A DNA stretch of 64,000 nucleotides from Clavaria fumosa (taxonomy: Eukaryota > Basidiomycota > Agaricomycetes > Agaricales > Clavariaceae): NCBI GenBank assembly GCA_951802425.1, contig OX637797.1, forward strand, positions 3,472,001-3,536,000, read 5' to 3'. Position numbers and translations under genes: made by a program. Below the pieces are notes generated by a model, which ran no database searches, was not told the origin of the DNA, and saw only the letters and a program-made list of their open reading frames with translations. Below, one piece after another: positions 11,882 through 21,935 of this stretch (position 1 is its first letter; the number at the start of each line of letters is the position of its first letter).

Positions 11882-13776
11882 ATGACAGACTCGAATGGTA
11901 TCGACCTGTCCCCAATTATGGCACCTATATTCTTTGGTACGGAGGCTCTTTCTTCTGAAAATCACTTCGCTAAAGTTCCTCGAATTCAGGTTTCGTCGTG
12001 TCAACGAGGTGAGCCGCGTCGCTGAAGCCACGATGACATTTTTGAACCGCCCTGGCTTTCTGCTTTAGCCTCGGCGGGATATGTATACTGCAGTCATACA
12101 TCTACTTCCTGTCAGCCCGTGATCCTTGGGGAATCAAGGTCGTCGTGAGTGTTTTTGTCCCTCGTACTGATGTGACTACTGAGGTATTCGTATTTTCCAG
12201 GCTGCAATCACGATGTAAGGACAAGAAAAGTTCCGGGTGAAACCGTCGCTGAAAATCGAACTAGTACTCTGGACGTCGTGTCTACTTGTCTGATTTCACA
12301 AGCTGTTTATAATTATTTGGTGGGTGACCACACGCTCACGTCGCTGTAATAACATTCTAAGGACCATCGACTTCTACTAGGTTCCGCATTTCGGCTCGTT
12401 GATACCTTTTGGCACGTTCACAATGTATGCACGAACTTCCATCCATTTATTCGTGCGACCTTGAACCGTGTGACTCCAGAGGACTATCAATTGATTGTCT
12501 AGTGTCCTCACTCATAACGTTCATGTAAGATGTTCTTTGTGGATTTTCCTCCAGTCATTAAAGCATTGAATGGTCTAGTGCTCAAATGTTCCTCGCGCGG
12601 CAACTGTATCTTCGTAATTGTGTAGCATATTCTCCTCCCCGACTCTACTGACGTTTCTCGTAGTGATGAAAAGCAGGAAGAGTAAAACATTCCTATGTGT
12701 GCCAGCAGTTGTTGTAAGTTCCAACCTATCCCTCTGATTTAACATATCAAGATGACAACGGATCAAAGGCCGTTGGCGCATTTATCGCAGTTGGTAAGAC
12801 GTTTCCTAACTTTCAGCATCACCCTGCTGACAATATCACGTAGTTTTCGGAGTAGGTGAGCTCAAAGCCCATATATGCATTTACAAGCGAGATCTCATGC
12901 ACGAAAGCCTGCACCGCCGCCATGATCAAATATAAGCGTTCAGTGTTCACGAACAGAGACCCAAGATTTGAGGTACGTCCTGACATTACTCTTCGAGAGA
13001 ATTCTATCAGCTAATAATATAATTCTGCTGCCAGCTCTTCTTCGGACTGCAGAAGGGAATTAGCTCCCTCACAGACATCATTGCAACCATTGGCCTGTGT
13101 AGCTTTCTGTCAAGCTCGAGGACGGGGCTCAGCAGGTGGGTTGCGCCGATATTTGTCAAACCAAATGTTACTGAGCGGTAGAGCTACAGCTCGGATTCGC
13201 TCGTTAAACTGCTGATGGAATTTACCATCGAGCGCGGCGCTCTCGTGACCATTTTTCAAACTGTCTTGGTGATACTGTTCTTTGCTGTACCTAATCGTCT
13301 CTACTGGTATGCATACAGACGGTGTCCCCCTTGTCTCCTTCGCTGACCTGACGGATGATTGTTCAGGGTGCCTGTCCATATCAACGTCACCAAGTTATAC
13401 GCGAATGTTTTCTGTAAGTCCTACGCCCTCCATCGCTACAATTCAAGTTAATCATAATACCCTAGTTGCCATGTAAGTGACGATAATCATGACGCTCCCT
13501 CATCGCGATCGGTCCTCTGGTTCCTATCGCGTGCTTATCCGTATATTAGACTCAATGCTCGCGGTATCTTGAATGAGAAGCGTTCTGGCATCCAGCATTT
13601 CAGCACCCATGGTCAAAGTGCCTTCAAGTTTGTCCGAACAAACTTGGTGGGTATTCTTTGATTGTCGGCGTGACTCCATATTGACGATGATATTTTCCAT
13701 ACGGCAGGAGGAGGCTAATGACAAGCCTATGCCTACGGTGACGGTGACGGAGTCGGTTATTGTGTCGGATCTATGA
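11882..13776 (+). CDS. DUF6534-type fungal integral membrane protein, copy A
   Basis: Multi-pass membrane protein of the fungal DUF6534 group; no biochemical role is known. The model starts at 11882 and ends at 13774-13776. First exons are 11882-11936, 11990-12008 and 12069-12144, giving MTDSNGIDLSPIMAP, the FFGF junction, then LGGICILQSYIYF and SARDPWGIKVV. Later exons give TLDVVSTCLISQAVYNYL, MFLARQLYL, LFFGLQKGISSLTDIIATIG, LLMEFTIERGALVTIFQ, VHINVTKLYANVF, LNARGILNEKR and a charged tail ending VTVTESVIVSDL. Several exons are tiny (19, 14, 12 and 7 nt). Every junction has a counterpart in the paralogue at 56136-58010, which supports the model. About 300 residues. It looks intact. Confidence 0.8.
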
Positions 13777-14741
13777 ACTATGTGACACTGTTTGCTGCTG
13801 TTCCACAACGGATATAAGTCTACGTAGGCTCCCAAAAGTTATATCTATTGAGACTACACTGTCAACAAGGAGTGGACTGATTAAGTTAGTTAATGGTGAA
13901 CAACGAATGTATCATTTTAGTCTATCAATTTCACGATTTGATGGGAAACATCGCTGATGTGGCTGACAATTATGAAAAACAACTATATAGGCGTAGGCGG
14001 AACGCATAAGTACTGGAAACTTGAATTCCGTTCCAGACCGGCAGCACTTAGCCTGACACATAATGTCAGCCGTTCCATCAGCTCCTTAAATTTATGGTTA
14101 CACAATTCCGTACAATGTCAAAAGGTGACCTTGCAAATTATGTTCGCTCCTTCACAATTTGTGGTCAGGACTGTGAGTTCGGCGATTCGTTGTCTCTCGT
14201 CTAGCTACGTGACTGACTTTTGAGCTTAGGGAGCTGAGCATTTACACAGATTCCATACCGGCAGCACGGACGACTCGCCATTTCCATCCAGTCTCACAAC
14301 GCCTGTGGATGAAGAGCCATTGCATTGCATCCAAGCCAGAGCTTGGTTAGACGCCGTACCAGCCAAGCTGGAAGAACAGTTATCGTTGCAATTTTCAAGC
14401 GCTAAACGAGATATCTCGTCCGATTCACGGGCAAATCCACAGACTCTGTCGTTATCGAAGAACATAAGGAAGGCTAAAAGCTTCGCTGGAACTTGGAGGA
14501 GGTCTTTGAAATGGGTAAAGGTGAAGTAGTTGGTGCCTTCCGTTTCACATGCCTTCACACATTGCCCCAAAGGCGCCAAGCAAAGGATCAGGCATTATGC
14601 CTCACATCGCCAGGATAGTCGCGGAAGTCACCAGCCGTGCTCATCTTTCTACCCCTTTGACACCCCAGAAACATGCACGTATCTGTTGAACTTCGTTTCC
14701 AATTCGCAGCGTACTTAAGTCGACTACAGATTGTCTATAAC
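13777..14741. other. Gene-free interval with unassigned reading frames
   Basis: Contains a plus-strand frame at 13957-14223 (88 aa) and a minus-strand frame at 14226-14579 (117 aa, some Cys), neither with recognisable family motifs or convincing splice context. A small secreted or lineage-specific protein cannot be ruled out. CpG content is normal, unlike the blocks around the carrier gene. Confidence 0.3.
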
Positions 14742-15362
14742 ATGCCAAACAAGTCACTCGGCCCGTTCTCCCTCGCTACATTACAAAGGCAACACGTCTC
14801 CGCTGCTGGTGGTTCTGAAAGGACCGTAGTCGACAAAACGTCTCACTGCATTCAGACTATCATTTCGACGTCGAATGCGAATGACGCTTCGATCGAAACG
14901 CCTCTCTCTGCTTTACGACACAAGGCTTTCGTGATTGGCCTAGTCTTACTACAATTTTTTTGCTTCGTCCCTTGGTGTGTTGCTGTCGGCGCCTGCATCG
15001 TACTCACCCCACAATACCTCGATCCCGTCTGTTTCGAGCTTGGCCGCATCCATGCACCGCGAGGAATCTATCGTTTCGCGCACTGGGCTGACTGTGCCAT
15101 GCAACACATTGCAATATTCGCCGCGTCTATTATTGGTGTCTTCTCATACAGCCCCGGGCTTGGCGCTGCGATAGGGACAGCTGTCCTCGCTCAGTTTGTT
15201 TACTCATGGCACGATTTCAGGGTTGACAAAACAATTCCTTTGGGCTTCGATGATCGGCAGACGATGTATTTCCTCATCACGAATCGCGAATTGGACGACA
15301 CGTATGTCTTGTGCCGGCCAAACGGGGAAGTCTTGCCGGTGTCATTGGAGAAATCCGAATAG
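14742..15362 (+). CDS. Orphan two-helix membrane protein
   Basis: Uninterrupted frame of 206 residues; family not recognised. Residues 1-65 are polar. A strong hydrophobic segment follows (FVIGLVLLQFFCFVPWCVAV, extending to ACIVL), then a Cys/His-containing loop (PVCFELGRIHAPRGIYRFAH) and a second hydrophobic stretch (IAIFAASIIGVFSYSPGLGA onward). The C-terminal 55 residues are soluble, with DFRVDKTIPLGFDDRQ and a tail rich in acidic residues. An in-frame upstream ATG at 14673 is possible; 14742 was chosen because the intervening residues have no clear features. It converges with the MARVEL gene 100 bases downstream. Long uninterrupted frame and membrane pattern argue for a real gene. Confidence 0.6.
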   Translation: MPNKSLGPFSLATLQRQHVSAAGGSERTVVDKTSHCIQTIISTSNANDASIETPLSALRHKAFVIGLVLLQFFCFVPWCVAVGACIVLTPQYLDPVCFELGRIHAPRGIYRFAHWADCAMQHIAIFAASIIGVFSYSPGLGAAIGTAVLAQFVYSWHDFRVDKTIPLGFDDRQTMYFLITNRELDDTYVLCRPNGEVLPVSLEKSE

Positions 15363-15461
15363 AATGTCACTTATAGTCATGGGTTGTATGTCCGATTTTC
15401 AATATGATTCTTCTTGGCTCTGCAACACAACGCAATTTATTGTTTCTGACCTCTATGGGGC

Positions 15462-16227
15462 TTAAACGCTGATACCAAATTTACTCATCCTGGCGTTGTG
15501 GCTTGGCTGAGAAGAGCTCATTCTCGGATCGTAGCGACCATGGAGAGGCTCGGCCCAAGCTTCGTTCGCCGCACCAAAGAGAACGCCGGTAACAAGGAGT
15601 GTCAGGACAAGGAACCATCCTAGCCACGAGAAGGCTAATAGGGCTGAGAAGACGTTGCAGGACAGTCGACACCACGCCGTTCCAAATGTGTGCTGTGGGG
15701 TAAATGAGGCGGGGCAGAAAGAGCGGGAGGAATAAGACAATCGCACGGATGCTGCGGATGCCCCCGAGAGCCAGAAAATAAAGAGAAGAGCTAGACCAGC
15801 GAGCTCACTGCAGAGGGTAGTCAACATGCGGTGCTCTCGACGCTCGACGATGACATCGACACTGTAAGCCAACGTGTTTAGCGTGATGCGAAGGGAATAA
15901 TTGGGCAACGTACATGTAAATAGACCAGATGAGAGTGGCAACAGATGTGAATAGCAGTTCGCTAACGGCGGGATCTGTGGTATGTGAGAGAATGGGCGTC
16001 TGTGTGTTCCGCTAAGACGCACGCACCAGGATGAATCAAGGAGTCGGTCAACTGGTTGTCTGATGAAAGGAGAGTAAAGTGTATTCTCGCTGCCGAAATT
16101 CCTAGGACGACTGTTGCAAACAATGCCTGGTATGAACGGGTGAGAGTTCAACAAACGGCCTAGTTGAAGTTGCGCTGACAAGGACAATGTAGAGGGTTAT
16201 GCGAAGAAACCATAGCTCGAGAAACAT
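15462..16227 (-). CDS. MARVEL-domain-like four-helix membrane protein
   Basis: Small tetraspanning membrane protein, probably of the fungal MARVEL group, found at the plasma membrane or in vesicles. The start at 16227 gives MFLELWFLRITLYIVLV; splicing through introns near 16177-16114, 15993-16029 and 15866-15912 yields LGISAARIHFTLLSS (helix 1), LLFTSVATLIWSIYIVDVIV (helix 2), ELAGLALLFIFWLSGASAAS (helix 3) and, after a Cys-containing loop, FSALLAFSWLGWFLVLTLLV (helix 4). The tail is short and polar, ending in KFGISV. The spacing of helices and the basic loop after helix 2 (ERREHR) fit MARVEL. About 220 residues. No function is implied beyond membrane organisation. Confidence 0.72.
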
Positions 16228-16543
16228 CAGGGATCGTAAAAGGCAAGTAAGAAGAGGAAGAGGAATTCAACGGATGCCTGTGCGCTGAGCGCTGAGGTCT
16301 GAGATCTGGGAACCTACATGAGGTGTGCATGAAGTTCCTGCATGTTGCAATGTTGCTTTGTACACGTGATGCTTATGTAACCCCCGTTTTGAAATACTCA
16401 AAGTGTGCCAAAGGAACGCGATACGTAGAGCGACAGTTCATAAAGTAACGACGGGTGATTAAGTGATAGGTAAGAAAGTGTAGGTAAAGTTGGTCCACAG
16501 ATTTTGACTTAAACGAATATGACTTGGTCCGGAGGCCCCTTAT
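16228..16543. other. Intergenic region
   Basis: Between the start of the MARVEL gene and the stop of the HMG-box gene, both on the minus strand. No other feature seen. Confidence 0.4.
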
Positions 16544-17713
16544 TTATCGCGCCCTCCGTTCCTTGGCGGGTGGCATTTGCTTGTGTTGTCTCGCGACACG
16601 CCCTGACGGAATTCTTTTCCGAACAACAGAAAGAGACTCATTTGACGAGGGCGAATCCGTAGGCTCCGCGGCGGACGCCACCTGACGGGTGCTTTCCTCG
16701 TCTTCGTCCTGCAGTTCGCTGGAGGACTCTCGATATACGTATTTGCGAAAGCGGGGTCTCTTTGATTTTGGAAAGCAAATGGTGAGTCGTGACATACGAT
16801 GGGGGATTGAATAACCTACTGTCTCTGTAGGTGTAGGTTTCGTAGGCGCGTCGATTGGTTCCTTGGCCTAATGACAGTTGTGGCACGCTTGGCGAGAGCT
16901 TAGACATGTAACTTACCGTTTCTGACAGCGGCTTGACCGGCGCCTCAGGCGACTTCTTGACCTGCGGCTACGAAGTGAACAGGGCAATACTATAAAGGGG
17001 AAGGGCAAGGCAAAGCTGACTGTGGCGGTGTTGTCCACTTGGGCGCTTTTGGAGGGAGGAGGTACAGCGGCAGTGTGTGAGGCATCGTAGGCGGCTTTCT
17101 CGACAGCATACCGCTGTTTCGCTACCGCCTGGGCATTGTTGTACACCTAGAATGGGGTAAGCGAGACGAGAACAAGAAAATGTATCATGGCACACCTCCT
17201 TTTGGTCCTCGGCCATTTCAGACCACTGCTTCGAGATCATCGCCATGAGTTCCGCGTTGGTGATGTCTGGAAATTTTTTCTTGAGATCCTTGCGTATGTC
17301 GTTTTGGAACATGATATAGGAAGAGGCAGGACGCTTTGGCGCGTAGGGGTCTTTTGGAGGCATGACGCGCCTGGTTTTTTTTATGATGACACCGTCTTCG
17401 TCATGCGCGACAGCGGTCTTGCGCTTGCTGACCTGCTGTGGTTGGGCTTGCTGGGGTTGATTTGATGACTGAGCGAGAGCCTGAGGATATTGCATTGTGG
17501 GTAAGTTGAGGCTGGTAGGCTGATTTCTGACAATGCTAGCAAATTGATCCGCCATGGCAGCTGCATTGCGAAGTGATTCGGCGACTGTGGTGAGACTGGC
17601 GACGAGCTAACGACCGCCGCAAGTCAATGGGAGTCTCTGTGACGGGGATGATGTGTGAATGAATAACAGACCTGGATTCGACTAAATTCGATTTGGGCAG
17701 CAGCATCCGCCAT
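16544..17713 (-). CDS. HMG-box protein (HMGB/NHP6-like box with long tails)
   Basis: Nuclear protein with one non-sequence-specific HMG box, expected to bend DNA and assist chromatin or transcription complexes. The model starts at 17713 (MADAAAQIEFSRIQ), has a Q-rich region (LAQSSNQPQQAQPQQ), a basic patch (KRKTAVAHDEDGVIIKKTRR) and then the box: PKRPASSYIMFQNDIRK, DITNAELMAMISKQWSEM, and after an intron YNNAQAVAKQRYAVEKAAYD. The C-terminal part is Pro/Lys-rich (KKSPEAPVKP) followed by an RPRFRKYVYRESS segment and a Ser/Arg-rich end. About 270-280 residues after splicing. Divergent from the PNUTS-like gene. Telomere-like repeats lie just upstream of its start. Confidence 0.85.
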
Positions 17714-18178
17714 GCTGCGGTGTGTAATGGTGAATCGGGATTTGTTTTCCCTTTTTTTTCAAGTTGGTACAGTCTTGGTTCAGGTTCAGAAGAACAAGCA
17801 AGAAAACGGGTTTGAAACTTCATTTGAACGTTAGGGTTAGGGTTTAGATGTCTTATTGCGGGGTATCAAAGTTTGAATCGGAGTTGAATCTTATCCCCGA
17901 AAAGCGTACACAAACAAACCACTACAATTACTGTAAACCCCGACCAGCCAACGACAAAGTTGGTGGTCACTGCCTGTTTACTCAACGCGTTCAAAGCGTT
18001 TGGTAGTTTGTGACACTCCCACCCTCTTCCCCTCTCACCGTTGATCTTCTCAGTTTTGGAAAGTAAGGGCCGTTTTCGTTAATTACAGTGAGCTCGAGGC
18101 CAAAAAAAAAGGAAAGCCAAAGAAACCAAACAGAAACCAAAAAAAAAAATTCCACCGAGCGCTGTAACCGTTGCAGAG
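17714..18178. promoter_or_regulatory. Divergent promoter region with telobox
   Basis: Shared 465-bp spacer of the HMG-box (-) and PNUTS-like (+) genes. At about 17831-17846 it reads TTAGGGTTAGGGTTTA; on the HMG strand this contains AAACCCTAA, the telobox element known from promoters of growth and translation genes. Poly-A/T runs sit at about 18104-18149, close to the PNUTS-like start. Use of the telobox here is inference. Confidence 0.5.
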
Positions 18179-21100
18179 ATGGAGTTTCATAACACTTCGT
18201 CCTCATGGCTTCAGCATCAACCATCGACTTCAGACGGTCAGACGGCCCACCACCATGAAGCGGGCAGGTTACTTTCCACCGAAAGTTGGAAGGATCGCCC
18301 GACGTTGGTCGATGCATCAGCAGCCCAACTGGCTCCATCAGTCCAACAGAGTTTGGACTTGAGCGATTTCACACTTGGGGATTTGTCTGGTGAGCACAAT
18401 GCGCATTGTGTGCTGACTTATCTTTCTGCTGCGTTCTGGCTTTGGCATTCTGATTGATTTTCATCTCATAGCTTCACCTGCAGTGTCCGTAGCTGCGGGA
18501 CCGTCTACTCAACCTTACTTCGGCACTTTCTCAGCCAATAACATATACTTCCCTTCCACTACCAGCCCTTACAACACCGTATCTTACAGTGCATGGTCCG
18601 CCACGCAGCAGGCAGCTGCTGCTCAAGTGCCGTTGTCGAGCTATTCGAGCTTGAATGGGGCCACCACTACTACTCCGACCCCGACGTCACTGCCCACTCC
18701 CCCGCAACAGCAATACCCGCATTCCTCTCAGCCTCAACAGCAAATGATGATAGAGTATGAAATACTTCTTCCCCCGATAAATCCCCGGACTAACTTTCTA
18801 TTATTAGCCCAGCTCTTACACTGAACGGTTCAACTTCCTCCGGGCTTACTCCGCACTACTCATCGTCGACCTATCCATCGCAACCGTCCCAGCAGCAAAC
18901 ACAACCCCCGTCATATCAGTATCAGCATTTACATCCTCACGAACAATCAACAACTGTTCAGCCTAGCTATATTCAGACTTCTCGCTTTATCCAAAGCTCT
19001 CTTCAACCATCTTCTCAATCACAAGGAACCCTTTCTCCTCATGCTCTCCATTCCCCATCAGCCTCCACATCAATCGCAAACGCAACGTCCCTCGCCGACG
19101 CTCGAATAAATGCACCTACCAAAACTGAGCACTCGGAAGCTCGAAAAGCGGCTTTCATGAATTCTGTCCGTCCGCTCATGCAACCAAATTCGTTCACAGG
19201 AGCAGGTGCCGTTCAAGCTCTGGTCTCGCAGATCGTCGATTTTGGATCGTCTGAGGTGGACGCTGCTAGTCGCATGGAGATACTAACTAGATTGCGAGAC
19301 AACGCAGGAAATCATTATTTTCGTGCTTGGGTAGAAAATGGCACCGCGATAGACATCACTCGGGAATGGCTGAAAGCTGGTTTCACCGCCAAAAACGATA
19401 CTGCGCTCGTTGAGACCGTCATGCCTCTGTTACACGTGAGTGAGCTATTGTTGCCTATCGAAAAGCGTGAACATGAAAGCCAAATGTGCTTCTGTCAGAT
19501 TATTGACCGGCTGCCTCTGACCATCGAGTCGTTGAAGACTTCCAAACTCGGTAAAATTGTCGTCAAGCTCGTCAAAGACCCACCCGCTCCCGGTGAGTTG
19601 TTTCTTCACTTCTACCGTGTCATTGACGGCTGGTCTTCGGCCATCCGTGGCTTGACATCGGACTTCTTTTTCTGTTTCCTGCTTTCTTTTTGTACTATGT
19701 TACGAGCCCTTTTGGCGCAATTTGAGCTCTGTCTTTCTGCTTTGTATCTAACAATTCTTTTTGGATCTGTTTCTCCCTCTGCTTCGCCTTGTGCAACGCA
19801 GCAATCAAAGATATGGCGTCGAATCTGGAACGTAAATGGAGACAAATGCTCGAAGAAGTGAATGCCAATGCGGCAGACGATACGTCATGTCAGTGCGCTC
19901 CGTGTCCCTCCCTAAAAGAAAAGGCGCTGATGTGGTATCCCCCGTATTGTTTCAATGCAGCGGAACGCAAGGGGAAAAAGCGGAAATTGAACGAACCGCC
20001 AGCACAGAAGAATACCTTAACAGCGAAGAAATCCAGCACACCGTTGAACCAAGTGGCGCCGGCGCCCTCTAGAGTAGCACTCGTCAAGAAGGAAGTCAAG
20101 CCGTCGGTCGTCACGGCAGTCAAGGACGCCAAGTCAGACTCGTCCTTCTTTTCGGCACCCAAGCCCAAGCCAAAGCTGCCTACGTTTAAGAAGGCACCTG
20201 TTGCAGTCCCTGTTCTGCCCTCGAAGAAAGACTCCGAAGCGAACGTAGCGCAACCCTCGCTGGTAGACCCGTTCCAGGAGGTTCTCAAGTCGATGAAGGC
20301 GCGGAAGGGTTCACCAGCGGTAGCCACGCCGCCCCCTACCTCAGCTCCTGCGTCCACCACTTCGACGGCGCCAACTAGATTAGGGAAGAAGAGAAAATCT
20401 GTTACGTGGGCACCTGACAGTCAACTCGAGTCCATCAAATTGATTGAGAGAGCGATTTATGACGACGATCCTGAAGACGTAAGCCGTATATTCACGACAT
20501 GACAAATTACTCCCAGGCGTGACAAAGTTTCCACAGGGTATACATCGTATACACAACCTGCGAGATCTCGATCGGGGCGAAGGAGCTGCCCTACATGCAC
20601 ATCTGTTTGAAGAAGCCATCGATTGGTCAGAATCAATACGTGAGGATGTTTTTTGTTAGCTCCCAGCGGTGCACAATTTGAGCCACTATGTCACAGCCCT
20701 GGATCTCCCGCCGGATGTTGAGCTTTCCGTTAACCGTGGGGCAGGAAGCACGGAGAAGGCTGTTCAGGAGGAGAGGGAAAAGACGGCATTGGTTGCGCGC
20801 TATATGTCCGCGGCACAAATACCAGACTCGCCGTCAGAACCGTTAAACGCGGTGGCTGACGGACAGGTGGACAAGGAGGTCAAGATCATGACCTGCGGTC
20901 CTGAGGCTGACATGCTTTTCTGGACTGGCCCGACTTTATCAACCAATCAATCCGTCGCTGATCTGGTCAGCCAGCTGGGTGTTGTCAGACATGATGTTGC
21001 CGCGTCCACGATGGCACTCGGCGGACAAACGACGAGTCCTTTCGACCTGAAAGCGCTCGGTCTCGAACATAACACACTCGCTGCTCTGCAGACCTTGACC

Positions 21101-21541
21101 CCTGAGCACCTACAGATGCTCATAACGCAACAGCAGCAGATGGCGCAGCAGACTATATTCGACCCAGGCGTGCAGCAGCAGCAGCAGCAGCAGCAGCAGC
21201 CCATGTACGGCGGGCCAGATCAGAATTGGAATGGAGGTCATTATGATGTTGAATATGAGGGGGCTTCCGACGAACGCGATCGACGGTGGGCAGACGGCGG
21301 TAGGGGTCGTGGTCGGGCTGGTCGCGGCCGTGGTCGTAGTGGACGAGGTGAAGACGGAGGATTTAAAAGTAGTAAACGAAAACCATGCACTTTCTTTGCA
21401 GTCGGAAGGCGAGCCCATTTTGAATTACAATGCCGTGACTCTTGCACGAGTGACTGATAAATGTTCTTGGTCTGTCACAGATGCAGATACGGCGATCAGT
21501 GCGACTTCATTCATGAAGGTCCTGGAGGATCCATGCCCTGA
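18179..21541 (+). CDS. PNUTS/Ppn1-like PP1-targeting nuclear protein (TFIIS-N, RVxF-like, CCCH)
   Basis: Predicted scaffold that brings protein phosphatase 1 to elongating or terminating RNA polymerase II. Order of parts over about 900 residues: a Ser/Thr/Gln-rich N-terminus; a TFIIS N-terminal (LW) domain around 19200-19880 (LRDNAGNHYFRAWVENGTAI, LLHIIDRLPLTIESLKTSKL, LEEVNANAADDT); a Lys/Pro-rich linker; a PP1-docking segment RKSVTWAPDSQLESIKLI at about 20395-20450, very close to the KTVTWPEE region of animal PNUTS; a polyQ run at about 21172-21200; an RGG stretch; and a C-terminal CCCH finger, PCTFFAVGRCRYGDQCDFIH, giving C-x7-C-x5-C-x3-H. The final intron (21409-21480) needs a GC donor to form that finger. 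Start is the first ATG of the open first exon. S. pombe Ppn1 is the known fungal relative. Confidence 0.82.
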
Positions 21542-21935
21542 AGAAGTGGCCATTGTGTTGGTTTTGCTTTCAGTCGTTTGGTGAGGCAGCCCTTAGTGTA
21601 ATGCGCTTTTTCATCCATAGCAACGGCATAAGGATAGCAATTATATATTGTAAATGCTCAGTGGGGTACTACAGATGAGGAAATTTCATAAATAATCGAG
21701 AATGAGATAAAGCCAGAACCACATCTTGTGTGGTGTGAAGAACGTTTCACACACACCCAGCACGACGGGATAGAATACATTATTCTGCGGTTGGGGGGAA
21801 ATACCTTGGAGGCCAACATACCAAGAACGGATAGCATTGCGTTTTTACTCAGCGTGAAGATGAACTAGTAAAAGAAAAGAGAGGGGGAATAGGATAATTA
21901 AACCGAAGGAAAGGAAAAAAGCAAGCGGCTAGCCT
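21542..21935. other. Convergent intergenic region
   Basis: 3' flanks of the PNUTS-like (+) and LIM-binding (-) genes. No feature beyond ordinary AT-rich sequence was found. Confidence 0.4.

Noticed and set aside
11882..13776. DUF6534 copy A as a pseudogene
   Set aside because: At first only scattered fragments were visible, but using microexons the whole gene splices cleanly and parallels copy B.
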